A stretch of DNA of 64,000 nucleotides from an uncultured Planctomycetaceae bacterium (GTDB lineage Bacteria > Planctomycetota > Planctomycetia > Pirellulales > Thermoguttaceae): contig CAMJTU010000018.1 of the NCBI GenBank assembly GCA_946408825.1, positions 1-64,000 on the forward strand, given 5' to 3'. A model generated the notes under the pieces. That model was not told the origin of the DNA and did not search any database. It saw nothing but the letters and a program-made list of their open reading frames with translations. Made by a program: the position numbers and the translations under genes. Below are positions 7,583 to 18,500 of the stretch, piece after piece. Within the stretch, counting starts at the first letter, position 1. Every line of letters begins with the position of its first letter.

Positions 7583-9676
7583 TTACTCGAGCATGAAGCT
7601 CTTAACGACGTCGTTAGGCGCGGCGCCGTATTTTGCAAGTTCCATGGAACATCCAGCGCGTCCTTTCGTAAGCCCGAGAAGCGCGGAGGAATATCCAAAG
7701 AGATTTGAGAGGGGCGTTTCCGCTTCGATGATCGTGAATTGACCTCGATTGTGAGTTTGAAGAACAACGCCGCGCCGCTGGTTGATATCGCCAACGACGT
7801 CCCCGACATACTCGTCAGGCGTTTGAATCTCTTGGCGCATAATCGGTTCGAGAAGCGAAATTTTACCGTCGGTCAACGCTTTATGCCATGCGTCGCTTGC
7901 AGCGAATCGGAGCGCCGGTTCGTCTGTTTCCGTTTCGCTGAACGATCCACCTGTAACGACGAGTTTGACGCCTACGACGGGGAACCCCAAAAGCCCGCCG
8001 CCCAGCGTTTCCTCTTTAAGCGCCTCGATTACGATTTTTTGCCACTCGGGCAAAAAGGCTTCGTCGTTTGACTGAATTTGAACGACAACGTCTTGGGAAT
8101 CAGGCAACGGATCGACATGAAGTTTGATTTCCGCAAATCGTCTCACGCCGCCTAACGTTCTTTCGCCGCCTCCGACTACGTCGACGGCGTTTTGAATCGT
8201 CTCTCGATAACTTACGCGCGGTTCACGAACGCGGACCTTAAGTTTGTATTCGCGTAAAAGGCGATGCTTGACAACCTCCAGGTGCAACTCGCCCATTCCA
8301 GAGACAATTGTTTGCCCCGTTTCTTCGTTGACAGAAGTCTGAAATGTTGGATCCTGTCGACGCATCGATTCAAGCACTTGCTTGAGTTTCTTGTCTTCAT
8401 CGGAGGATTCCGGTTCGATCGCCATTGAGACGACCGTTTGAGGGAAGACGATAGACTCGAGCAGAATAGGGTTCTTTACGTCGCAGAGCGTGTCGCCTGT
8501 TACGCTAAAGCGAAGTCCTATTACGCCGCAAATGTCGCCGGCTGAGACGGAATCGACGAGCGTGTTGTGATCGGCCTGGATACGCCATAACTGAGGAATG
8601 TTTTCCTTCTGTTTTGCACGCGGGTTCAGCACGCGCGAATTCGCGTTAAGCGTTCCCGAATAAACGCGAATGAAAAACATGTCGCCGTGCGGGTGTGAAA
8701 CAATCTTGAAGATGAGCCCGCAGAACGGCTCTTTAACAGAGAGTTCTCGAGTTTCCTTCTTTTCAGGATCGTCTGGCGCCGTTCCCTCAATGGGGGGGAG
8801 ATCGTCTGGAGCAGGGAGGTAGTTACATACGCCGTCCATAACGGGCTGAACCCCGACTCCGTCAAGCGCCGAACCGCAAAAAACAGGAACGCACATATCG
8901 GCGATCGTCGCTTCTCGCAGAACCTTACGAATCATATCAGAGGAGATCTGTTCGCCAGAGAGGAGGGCCTCCGTTAGTTCGTCGCTAAACATCGACAGGT
9001 CGTCAAGAAGCTTTTCACGATAGAGTTCAGCTTGTTCAAGCATCTCTTCTTCGATCGGACCGGAAGAGTACTCTTGACCTTGTGTTTTCGCGTCAAAGGT
9101 AAGTTGCTTCATCTCAACGAGATCGATCACGCCACGAAACGCTTCCGGAAGATGGGGCGGTCCTGCTCCGACAGGCAACGCGACGACGATTGCTTTCGCG
9201 TCGAGGCGTTTCTCGATATCGTCGACGACTGCATAGAAATTAGCGCCTTCACGGTCCATCTTGTTGATGAACGCAATTCTTGGCACGTGATATTTGTCAG
9301 CCTGTCGCCAGACCGTTTCGCTTTGTGCTTCAACTCCTTCGCGCGCGCTGAAAACGACGACCCCGCCGTCAAGAATGCGGAGCGAGCGTTCGACTTCAGC
9401 TGTAAAATCGACGTGACCAGGCGTGTCGATGAGGTTGATAGTATGATTATTCCATTCGAAAGTCACGCAAGCGGCGTTGATCGTTATGCCGCGTTCTCGT
9501 TCTTCCGGATCATAGTCGGTAACAGTCGTGCCTGCGTCAACCATTCCAACCTTGTGGACGAATTTGGAATAGAAGAGCATTTTTTCCGTCACCGTCGTTT
9601 TTCCAGCGTCAATGTGGGCGATGACGCCGATATTACGAAGGTTCTTTTTCGCGCTCGCAGTCTGTGACTTGGCCAT
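7583..9676 (-). CDS. fusA: Elongation factor G-type translational GTPase
   Basis: 697 aa from ATG 9676; a GTG at 9727 is in frame, but a promoter at 9738-9766 would start transcription almost on top of it, so the inner start is preferred. Five-domain EF-G: G1 AHIDAGKTT, switch I RGITI, G3 DTPGHVDF, G4 NKMD, then domains II-V ending in a conserved EF-G C-terminus (domain IV near GGERTLGGVRRF). Moves tRNA/mRNA on the ribosome after GTP hydrolysis, or takes part in ribosome recycling. The switch II neighbourhood (REGVEAQSETVWRQ) is unlike the usual VGGVQPQSETVWRQ, so it may be one of the spd/EF-G2 paralogues known in Planctomycetes and Spirochaetes rather than the main factor. No rpsG or tuf nearby, unlike a classical str operon. 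Confidence 0.93.
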   Translation of the reverse strand: MAKSQTASAKKNLRNIGVIAHIDAGKTTVTEKMLFYSKFVHKVGMVDAGTTVTDYDPEERERGITINAACVTFEWNNHTINLIDTPGHVDFTAEVERSLRILDGGVVVFSAREGVEAQSETVWRQADKYHVPRIAFINKMDREGANFYAVVDDIEKRLDAKAIVVALPVGAGPPHLPEAFRGVIDLVEMKQLTFDAKTQGQEYSSGPIEEEMLEQAELYREKLLDDLSMFSDELTEALLSGEQISSDMIRKVLREATIADMCVPVFCGSALDGVGVQPVMDGVCNYLPAPDDLPPIEGTAPDDPEKKETRELSVKEPFCGLIFKIVSHPHGDMFFIRVYSGTLNANSRVLNPRAKQKENIPQLWRIQADHNTLVDSVSAGDICGVIGLRFSVTGDTLCDVKNPILLESIVFPQTVVSMAIEPESSDEDKKLKQVLESMRRQDPTFQTSVNEETGQTIVSGMGELHLEVVKHRLLREYKLKVRVREPRVSYRETIQNAVDVVGGGERTLGGVRRFAEIKLHVDPLPDSQDVVVQIQSNDEAFLPEWQKIVIEALKEETLGGGLLGFPVVGVKLVVTGGSFSETETDEPALRFAASDAWHKALTDGKISLLEPIMRQEIQTPDEYVGDVVGDINQRRGVVLQTHNRGQFTIIEAETPLSNLFGYSSALLGLTKGRAGCSMELAKYGAAPNDVVKSFMLE

Positions 9677-9737
9677 GACTTTTACTCTCGACAGAGATTG
9701 AAAAACGCGCGTGACGCCAATCGCCACGATCTCCGGT

Positions 9738-9766
9738 ATTTTAACGCGAAAAAGTTATTCTAACAA
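9738..9766 (-). promoter_or_regulatory. Promoter of the EF-G/SIS unit
   Basis: Minus strand TTGTTA (9761-9766), 17-bp spacer, TAAAAT (9738-9743). Predicted start lies around 9731, leaving a leader of about 55 nt before the ATG at 9676. Confidence 0.6.
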
Positions 9767-10048
9767 GCGCTATTTCCACGGTCGTTTTGCGGTAATCCGA
9801 ATCTTTGGGATTCGTTTCGCGTCGTCAAAGATAGTACAAACGGGCGCTTTACCTTTTTAGGGAAACGTTCTCGCTTTTTTCACGTCTAAACTATGCATGT
9901 TGAAATGTCGCACGGTTTTTCGAAGCTTGACAGAGACGAGCGCATCGTTAAGATTTAAGCGGTATTTCGACGGCGTTTTAGCGTTTTCTACGGAATTCGA
10001 ACAAGACGCCTCTTGATCGTCGCAATTTTGTTTATGAAGGATGTTTTG

Positions 10049-10996
10049 ATGCGTTTTGTCAAGATGCACGGCGCTGGCAACGACTACGTTTACGTCGATC
10101 TTTTCAACGAGGAACTTCCGGTTCCGGCGGAGGAACTTGCGCCGATGATCTCAAATCGTCACTTTGGCGTCGGCGGCGACGGTCTTGTGCTGATTTGTCC
10201 CACTGAAGAGGCCGACGCCAGAATGCGGATGTTTAATCCGGACGGTTCAGAAAGCGAGATGTGTGGCAACGCGGTTCGATGCGTCGCAAAATACGTAGCC
10301 GAACGTGCCGGAACTTGTCCGCGTCAACTTAAAATAGCCACAGGCGCTGGCGTCCTTACGCTTTTATGCGAATATAAGGGAAACGAAGTACGCCGCGTGC
10401 GCGTCGATATGGGCGCGCCGATCCTCGTTCCTGAGAAGATCCCAACGACGTTGCGTTCGCCGGGAGTTGTAGAAACCGATCCAGTGAAGGACGTCCCGAT
10501 AACGTCTTTAGGTCTTGATTTTTCATCTGAACTTGGCGCCGGTTCGGACGAATGGGCTTCGTTCATGAAGGCTCCGGCGACTTGCGTATCGATGGGCAAC
10601 CCCCACATTGTCGTTTTCGTGGAGAAGATAACCGACGCGCTTGTTTTGAAATGCGGTCCCAAAATAGAACGATCGCTTGAGAATTTTCCGCGTAAAACGA
10701 ACGTTCATTTTGTCGAAGTTTTGTCGAAGTCAGAACTTCGTATGCGCGTTTGGGAACGTGGAACGGGCGAGACTCTAGCGTGCGGCACGGGCGCATGTGC
10801 CGTCGGCGTCGCCGGAGTGTTGACGGGAAGGACAGGGGAAAGGGTTCTTATTCATCTTTCTGGCGGCGATTTGGAGATCAACTGGGACCCTAAACAAAAT
10901 CATGTCTTTATGACAGGTCCTGCGCTTAAGACTTTTTCTGGCGAATTAACGTCAGAGTTTTTTGAACAGCCTCGTGAAAAATTCCTTATTCGTTGA
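10049..10996 (+). CDS. dapF: Diaminopimelate epimerase
   Basis: 315 aa. Converts LL- to meso-diaminopimelate, the last step before its use in lysine and peptidoglycan synthesis; cytoplasmic. Start ATG at 10049 ([13 protein letters not shown]) has AAGGA eight bases upstream; an upstream in-frame start at 10013 adds residues not seen in the family. The two catalytic cysteines are visible: [10 protein letters not shown] (about C72) and LACGTGACA (about C235). FGVGGDG and GNPH motifs are also present. Normal length. Next gene starts about 47 bp downstream in the same direction, so a joint transcript with the nucleotide-sugar dehydrogenase is likely; both feed the cell envelope. Confidence 0.97.
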   Translation: MRFVKMHGAGNDYVYVDLFNEELPVPAEELAPMISNRHFGVGGDGLVLICPTEEADARMRMFNPDGSESEMCGNAVRCVAKYVAERAGTCPRQLKIATGAGVLTLLCEYKGNEVRRVRVDMGAPILVPEKIPTTLRSPGVVETDPVKDVPITSLGLDFSSELGAGSDEWASFMKAPATCVSMGNPHIVVFVEKITDALVLKCGPKIERSLENFPRKTNVHFVEVLSKSELRMRVWERGTGETLACGTGACAVGVAGVLTGRTGERVLIHLSGGDLEINWDPKQNHVFMTGPALKTFSGELTSEFFEQPREKFLIR

Positions 10997-11042
10997 ATTG
11001 GAGCGTCGCCTGTGCTTAAACGTGAAGGCAAACAATTATAAA

Positions 11043-12353
11043 ATGTCGCTTTACGAAGATCTCGTCTGCAGAAAAGAATCGCTTGCTCTAGTAGGTTTAG
11101 GTTACGTCGGATTGCCAATCGCCGTAGCTTTTTCCAAAAAGGTCAACGTGATTGGATTTGATACGAACACGGAAAAAATAGGCCTTTACAAGTCTGGGAA
11201 CGATCCGACGCGAGAGGTTGGCGATAAGGCTGTCGAAAACTGCGACGTTGAGTTTACCTCAAATCCGGATGACTTAAAAAGGGCGCGTTTTTTTGTCGTT
11301 GCCGTTCCCACGCCCGTTTTTGACGATCATACGCCCGATCTCACGCTAGTCGAAAACGCCTGTCGGATTTTAGGCGCTCGTCTTTCGCCTAGGAGCGTCG
11401 TTGTTTTCGAATCGACTGTTTATCCTGGCGTTACTGAGGAGGTATGCGTTCCGATTTTGGAAAAAGAATCGGGGTTGACGTGCGGAGTTGATTTTAAAGT
11501 CGGTTATTCTCCCGAACGTATCAATCCCGGCGATAAGGAACATCGTTTGGAGACTATTATCAAGATTGTTTCCGGTATGGACGCGGAAACGCTTGATTGT
11601 GTTGCAAAGACGTATGAGCTCGTTGTCAAGGCTGGCGTTCACAGGGCGCCGACGATTAAGGTTGCCGAAGCTGCTAAAGTCATTGAAAACAGTCAGCGCG
11701 ACGTTAATATTGCGTTTATGAACGAGCTTTCGATGATTTTTGATCGTTTAGGAATTGACACGAAGTCCGTCCTCGAAGCGGCTGGAACTAAGTGGAATTT
11801 CCTTCGTTTCTATCCTGGTCTTGTTGGCGGACACTGTATCGGAGTGGATCCATACTATCTTACCTATCGCGCCGGCGCGCTCGGTTATCATAGTCAGATC
11901 ATTCTCGCTGGTCGCACGATTAACGACAGCATGGGAAAATATGTCGCAGAGAACTGCGTTAAAACTCTCATTAAGGCGAACAAACTCGTCAAAGGCGCCA
12001 GGGTTGCCATTCTGGGCTTCACTTTCAAAGAAAATTGCCCCGACACCCGTAATACGAAGGTTTTCGATATCGTTAAGGAACTGCGCGAGTACGGAATAGA
12101 ACCGACTATTTCAGATTCTGTCGCCGACGCGGATGAAGCGAGACGTTTTTACGGCGTTGAGCTTGTCGGAATTGATAGAATTACTTCGATGGACGTGGTT
12201 ATTCTTGCCGTTGCTCATGACGAATATAAATCATTCAACAGGAGCGATCTTGACGTCCTTTTTGGAAAAGGAACGCGGGCGCTTCTTGATATCAAAGGTT
12301 TTCTTAACCGCAAAGAGTTTGAAGACGCAGGATATATCTACTGGCGCTTATAG
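11043..12353 (+). CDS. UDP-N-acetyl-hexosamine dehydrogenase (TviB/WbpO/WbpA type)
   Basis: 436 aa from ATG 11043; the start is uncertain because no strong ribosome-binding site lies close, and an in-frame GTG upstream is possible. NAD-dependent four-electron oxidation of a UDP-N-acetylsugar at C6 to the uronic acid, for surface polysaccharide. N-terminal Rossmann motif [14 protein letters not shown] motif (VPTPVF), central-domain ESTVYPG and [14 protein letters not shown], catalytic cysteine in [12 protein letters not shown], and C-terminal [13 protein letters not shown]. The sequence is closer to the TviB/WbpO branch than to UDP-glucose dehydrogenase, by the SPERINPGD segment. Follows dapF; ends at a strong terminator. 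Confidence 0.92.
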   Translation: MSLYEDLVCRKESLALVGLGYVGLPIAVAFSKKVNVIGFDTNTEKIGLYKSGNDPTREVGDKAVENCDVEFTSNPDDLKRARFFVVAVPTPVFDDHTPDLTLVENACRILGARLSPRSVVVFESTVYPGVTEEVCVPILEKESGLTCGVDFKVGYSPERINPGDKEHRLETIIKIVSGMDAETLDCVAKTYELVVKAGVHRAPTIKVAEAAKVIENSQRDVNIAFMNELSMIFDRLGIDTKSVLEAAGTKWNFLRFYPGLVGGHCIGVDPYYLTYRAGALGYHSQIILAGRTINDSMGKYVAENCVKTLIKANKLVKGARVAILGFTFKENCPDTRNTKVFDIVKELREYGIEPTISDSVADADEARRFYGVELVGIDRITSMDVVILAVAHDEYKSFNRSDLDVLFGKGTRALLDIKGFLNRKEFEDAGYIYWRL

Positions 12354-12404
12354 TTTTCTAGGTTGATTAGACTTTCGTTTGATTTTTACAAGAGTTAATT
12401 AAAA

Positions 12405-12444
12405 AACCGCGATTGGAGGATAAAACTCCGATCGCGGTTTTTTT
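12405..12444 (+). terminator. Intrinsic terminator after the dehydrogenase gene
   Basis: ACCGCGATTGGAG pairs with CTCCGATCGCGGT (one wobble), short loop, then TTTTTTT. Confidence 0.88.
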
Positions 12445-12450
12445 GAATAA

Positions 12451-12479
12451 CCGTCTCGCAAGGCAGACTCACGAGACGG
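12451..12479 (-). terminator. Probable terminator of the giant surface-protein gene
   Basis: CCGTCTCG / CGAGACGG 8-bp stem located 50 bp beyond the minus-strand stop codon. The T-tract is poor (TTATTC), so efficiency is doubtful; the neighbouring hairpin at 12405-12444 may act for both strands. Confidence 0.5.
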
Positions 12480-12528
12480 CCTTATAAGGAACGCGTCTCA
12501 TCTTTAAGCGCTAAACGACCTATTCAGT

Positions 12529-15500
12529 TCAGACGTCAATATCAAAGAAGTCTTTATTGAAGAAGTCGGCAAACGCTTCAGCAAGCAACGCGCCGCTGTC
12601 GTCCGTGGCGCCGCTTTCGGAAGCAACGGTGTCGAACGAATCGACCGTCCATGCGGAGAGAGCGCCGTCGTCGGCAATCGACTGAACACGAACGTTGTAC
12701 ATAGAACCGTATGTAACGTTATTCAACGTCGCGGTTCTACCGTTTACCGTGAGGTTATACCATTCGGTCGCGTCGCTGGGTTTGTATTGGGCGTTGTACC
12801 CCGACGCGTCGCCCGACCACGTGACGGCAATTTGCCGCTTAGTGGTAGAGTAGGAGAACGCGAGATTAGTCGGAGCCGCGACGTCTTCGATAGCAGCAGT
12901 CGAGAAGGATCCGACCGCGTAATCGGAAACGCCATAATTGTTGTAGGCCGAAACGCGGAAACTGTACTCACGACCGGGATAGACCCTAGACGCAGTACGC
13001 GAGGTCGCGTCTGCTCCTAGATACTCGGAAACCTTCCAAGTCGTTCCGCCGTCGATGCTGTATTCGACCATGAATCCCTTTTCATTTGAGGAATTGTCGT
13101 TCCAAGACATCGGAAGCGTTTGTCTCGCGGCGTCATAGTTTCCAAAGACAAGACCGGTTGGCGCGGCAGGAACGAAGTTCGAGTCGGAGACGTCGTAGGC
13201 GTCGCTAACAAGCCACGAAGAATTGCCGGCGTCGTTATAGGCGGCGACACGGAAAGCGTACGTGCGCCCCGGAAGAACGGCCGTCGCCGTGCGCGACGTA
13301 ACGTTGGCGTCGTAGGTTCCGGCAAAGCACCAAGCGCCCCCGTCGACGCTGTACTGAACCTTGTACCCCGTTTCGTTGTCGGCGACGTCAGTCCAAGACA
13401 TGCCGAGCGTTCTCGTGACAGGATCGTAGTCGCCAAAGACAAAGTCTGTTGGAGCGGCAGGGGAACCGTCTGCGGTCGGAACGGCGTAGGAGCCGTATGT
13501 CCACCCGGAAGAACCGAACGCATTGAACGAACGGACGCGGAACTGATACGTTTCGCCAACCCGAAGACCAGTTGCGGTACGGTAATTGACGTCGGCGGAC
13601 GTCTGGGCGGAAGTTCGCCAAGTCGCGCCGGAGTCTGTGCTGTATTCAATACGGAATCCGGTTTCGTCGTTCGAATTATCGACCCACGACATTTCGACCG
13701 TGTGATTTTCCGCAGAGTAGTTCGTGAAGGTGATTTTGCCAGGTTCGGTTGGAACTCCAGAAGGAGCAGTGTACTCTCCATAACTCCAGTCAGAATAACT
13801 GCTTCCTTTGAACGCGGCTACGCGGAAGTAGTACGTGCGACCAGGAGAGACTCGCGTCGCGGTACGGTAGTTGACGTTTGCCTCTGTCGTACCCGCGCGA
13901 TTCCACTTTTCGCCGTCGTAGCTGAACTGGATGACGAAGCCGTCTTCATTGTCGGAATTATCCGCCCAGGACATTTCCAAATTACCGCTGGAGTATTCGC
14001 CAAAGACAATGTCGCCAGGCTTGTTAATTACGGCGGTAGGAACGTCGTAAGTTGTCGTCGCCCAATCTGAATAACCGGCCGCGTTGTACGCTGCGACGCG
14101 GAAGTAGTAGGTTTTGCCCGATACAAGACCCGTCGCTGTGCGCGTGGTTACGTTCGCGTCAGTCGAACCGGCTCCAAGCCAATTCTCGTTATCGTAGCTA
14201 AACTGGATAACGAAACGATCTTCGTTGTCGGAATTATCCGTCCAGGACATTGTCGCGTTGACGCCGTTTGACGTGAACTCAACGTTGGAGAACTTAATAT
14301 CGGACGGAGCGGCAGGCACGTCGACAGTCGTCGATTCGACCGTGTAGGACGCGACGTCCGAATATTCGGAAACGCCATAAGGACCGACTGCTGCAACACG
14401 GTAATAATAGGTTCTACCAGGCACGAGTCCGACGGCAGTGTACGAAGTGACGTCGGCTTCTGTAGTTGCAGTCGTATTCCAGTTCTGCTGATCCGTGCTG
14501 TACTGAACGCGGAAACCAACCTCGTCGTCGGAGTTGTCGGTCCATGAAACGAGGAGCGTCTTCGCGTCGGAGTCGTAATTGCTGAAGACAATATCTGACG
14601 GCGCGGCGGGAACCTCGGCGGGGACGTCGAACGTCGTCGTCGCCCAGGCGGAGTACCCGTAATCGTCAAACGCCGCGACACGGAAGTAATAGGTCTTACC
14701 GGGCGTGAGTCCCTTGGCGACGCGCGAGTTGGCGTTCGGCGCAAGAGTCGCGGCGGTAAGCCACGTCTCGTTATCGAGACTGTACTGAACTTCGTATCCC
14801 GTTTCGCCAATAGCATTGTCGACCCAGCTCATCGTCGCACGATGCGTTTCGGCGTCGTAAGAATCGACGGTGAATTCGGTAGGCGCGTCGAGCGAGACGT
14901 CAGTCAATATTTCTGCGATGGAGTATTCCGACTCGCCGGACTCGTTCCACGCGGAGACGGCAAAGTAGTAGAGGGCGTTCGGTTCAAGGTTTTGAACGGT
15001 ATACTCGTTGGAAATCGACGACATCGTGGCGATTTTCTTCCAAGTCGAGCCTACCCCAAACTGTTGATACACATTGTAACCTTCCGCGCCTTCGGAGAGC
15101 TTCCAAGAGATATTGGCGCTCTTTGCCGGCTTGTTATAAACGACGGATAGATTGGCGGGCGCGTCTGGAATCGGCGATTTGACATAGGAGAGATATGTCG
15201 GTTCGGAGACGCCAGCGTCGTTGTATGCGGAAATCGCAAAGGCGTAAGGAACATCCTCTACGAGATCTTTAACGACGTAGAACGTTTCGGCGTCGTCGTC
15301 ACGATCGACGACGTCCCACGCGTCTGTTTCGTTATTGTACGTCTGGACAATATATCCCGTCGCGTTGGGGACAGGGGACCAGGTAATCGCAATGGAGTTG
15401 TTTCCTGCGTCAAGCGCGCCAAAGGCGGCGTCGGCTGGCGTCGAGGGAACCAAGGTCGCGTCAAAGGAGACGTCTTCCGTCGTACCGACGCCCGCGGCGT

Positions 15501-18500
15501 TTACAGCGGCAACGCGGAACGCGTAACTCGTATTAGCTACGATCCCAGTAAGCGTATAAGGCGAATTCGTAACCGAATCGGCAAGCGTCGTCCATTCGCC
15601 GCCGTTCGTTTGACCATAGACGACATAATGGTCGGCGTAGTCGAGAGCAGTCCACGAAAGCCGCGCGGTTCCAGCGACAGAATCATAGTTGGAGACGGCA
15701 AGGTCGAGAGTTCCAGAAGGCGGAAGCAACGTACTGAGATCAGCCTTAACCGTTTTGGAGTACTTGGAGACGGAGTCGACGGTCGTATAGGCGGAAACGC
15801 GGTAGGAATAGTCCGCGTTTTCTTCGACGGTCGCGACGTAACTCGTTCCCGTAACGGTTCCGACGGTTACCCACTTATTCGAAGCGTTAAGCGCTTCGAT
15901 CTTGTAGCCAGTCGCGTTCTTAGAGGCAGTCCAAGTCAGAGTCGCGGACGTTCCGCCTGTGTACTCCGCAAACTTGACGTTCTTCGGAGCGGCAGGCGCG
16001 ACAACCGTATTGAGATCAGCCGCGACGGTCGTGGAATACTTAGTCTCAGAGTCGACGGTCGTGAATGCGGAAACACGATACGAATAGGTCGCGTTTTCTT
16101 CGACGGTCGCGACGTAACTTGTTTCCGTAACGGTTCCGACGGTTTCCCAGACGTTCGACGCATTGAGCGTTTCAACGAGGTAACCGGAGGCGTTCTCCGA
16201 AGCGTCCCAAGTTAGAGTCGCGGAGGTCCCGCCCGCGTACTCGGCGAAAGCAACGTTCGTCGGCGCGGCAGGCGCAACGACCGTATTGAGGTCTGCCTTA
16301 ACCGTTTTGGAGTACTTAGAGACTGAATCGACGGTCGTGAATGCGGAAACACGGTAAGAATAGGTCGCGTTTTCTTCAACGGTCGCGACATAGCTGGTTT
16401 CTGTAACGGTTCCGACTGTCACCCATTTGTTCGAAGCATTGAGCGCTTCGATCTTGTAGCCGGTCGCATTCTTAGAGGCGGTCCAAGTCAGAGTTGCAGA
16501 GGCTCCGCCTGTATACTCGGAGAAGGCGACGTTTTTCGGCGCAGCGGGCGCAACGACTGTATTGAGCTTGACGGTAGCGATAGACGAGACTCCATACTCG
16601 CTGACCGCCGCTACCCCAAACGTGTATAGCTGATTGTCGGCAATACTAACAACAGAGGAAAGATCGGCGAACGAGGTCGTGTTGACAGTTGCGACAACCG
16701 TCTTGTTATTGCCGTCAATTTGATAGACGTTATATGCGAGAACGTCGCTCGAGGTCGACGCGGTCCAACTCAAGACGGGCGCCTTGTTCGATTCCACATA
16801 ATCGGAAATCGTGACGTTCGTCGGCGCGGCAGGCGCGGCGCCTTGGAATTCGTAGGCTCCTGCGTCGACGGTTCCGGAAAAACGATTGGCGCCGGCAAGG
16901 TCGACGGACAACACGTTGCCGTAGACGTCCAACGCCTGAGCGTCGACGCCGATATTCGAGGCTTCGGAGCCGCTAGCGAGGGAGTAATCGCCGCTTTCCG
17001 CGTTGGTAAAGAGCGTTCCGCCCGAATAAACCGTCGCGTTTGCGACGCCAGAGGCGTCGACAAGGCTGCCAGGCGCGGACGCAACTCCGAAAAGCGGTGA
17101 AGTAGCGTTGTTGACAATAATCGCGTTGGCGATTGTAACCGCGCTGGAATTGGCGCCGGCATAATAGACGGCTGCGTCGTTGGCAGAGTTGTTGGCAAGG
17201 GTAACGTTATAAAGCGCGGCGGTTCCATCTTCGGCGATATAGATCGCGCCTGATCCGGATCCGGAGTTGGCGGCAATAAGCGAGTTCGAGATGGTCAACG
17301 ACTTAGCGGTCGCTAAACTCGCGGAGGAGACGTCAACTGTCTCGGAGTCGAGTTCCGCACGGGAAATATTCGTGTCGAACGGCTGACCGGGAACGCTGGA
17401 AAGCGGTTCCGCAGAGTTGGAAATCGTACTGACGAAGAGCGTTTGCGAAGGATCGACGTTGATGTGGCTTCTCGACGGATCGCGTTCGATCGGTTCGCCG
17501 TACATTCGCGTAAGGCACGGGTCTTTCCAGTCCGTTCCGTTTTGATAGATGGTCGCGCTTACGGGTTGCGAGGGGTCGATCGCTTCGATCGTAAGGACGT
17601 CCAAAAGGAGCGCCTCCTCGTATCCGAAGTTCGCGCCGCCCGTGTAAGCCACGATAAAGGAGTAGTTGCCGTCGCCTAAGTCCTTGTGGACGAACGAATC
17701 CCTCATGAGAACTTTGGACGTGGGGGTAGACGGGGGAGTAAACTCAGTTACTATCGCGTTTTCAAGATGAAGAGTGTATTGGACACCCATGATAGCGTAG
17801 TCGCCGGCGTCCCAAACTTTATCGGCATAATCGACCCAGTCAAAATCTTGAAGCCAAACTTGAACGGTCAGACTGTCGCTCACGTCTACGACCGATGGGG
17901 AGGGAATACCGTCGTCACAGGCATATCCCGTCGGACGTCGCGCCGTTCCATGAAGATATTCGTCTTTGGCGTCCTCATATGTCATGTTGGAGAGAACCGC
18001 GGCAAGGGTGACGGACGTTTGCTCCGCGAGAGAAACCTGGAAGGTCGTAGAGTCAGTGTTGGCGCCATCGGCTGCGGTTACGGTCACGACGACAGGAGAA
18101 TAGTCGTCTTCGCCGTAGTAAGCGTCGTCGCCAATGAAAGAAAGGGAAAGAATTCCAGAATCGCTCACAGTCGGATTAGAGGCAAGAATGGAACTTGTCG
18201 AATCGGCTACCGTGACGGCGTAGGTCCAGTTTCCAGTATTGACGTACTGGGTTAGATCGACGTTGAGCGTCGTTCCTTTTGAACCAACTTGGTCTGGAAC
18301 TGTCGACCACTCGGGCGCGCCAGCGGAAGGCCAAGAGAAATCGCCCTCGTAAATCGCCGCGCCTGCCCCATTGGAACTGGAGTCGGTTATAATGGAGTCC
18401 TGAATGTAAAGGGCGCCGCTGTTGGCAATCGCGCCGCCAGCGGTCGTAGCAACGTTGCCAGTCAGCGTAACATTATCGAGAGTTAGATCGCCGTCGTTAG

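Noticed and set aside
9677..9727. GTG start for EF-G at 9727
   Set aside because: A promoter at 9738-9766 would leave almost no leader; the ATG at 9676 gives the usual family start.
13120..14070. 316-codon plus-strand ORF opposite the giant surface-protein gene
   Set aside because: It is a mirror of repetitive FnIII codons on the other strand: Arg/Val/Gly-rich, no ribosome-binding site, no domain. The same holds for the other long antisense ORFs at 15610-16215, 16720-17100 and 17686-18255.
15735..16562. Possible CRISPR-like or mobile repeat array
   Set aside because: The 276-bp repeats are in-frame protein-domain repeats, with no short palindromic repeats, spacers or cas genes.
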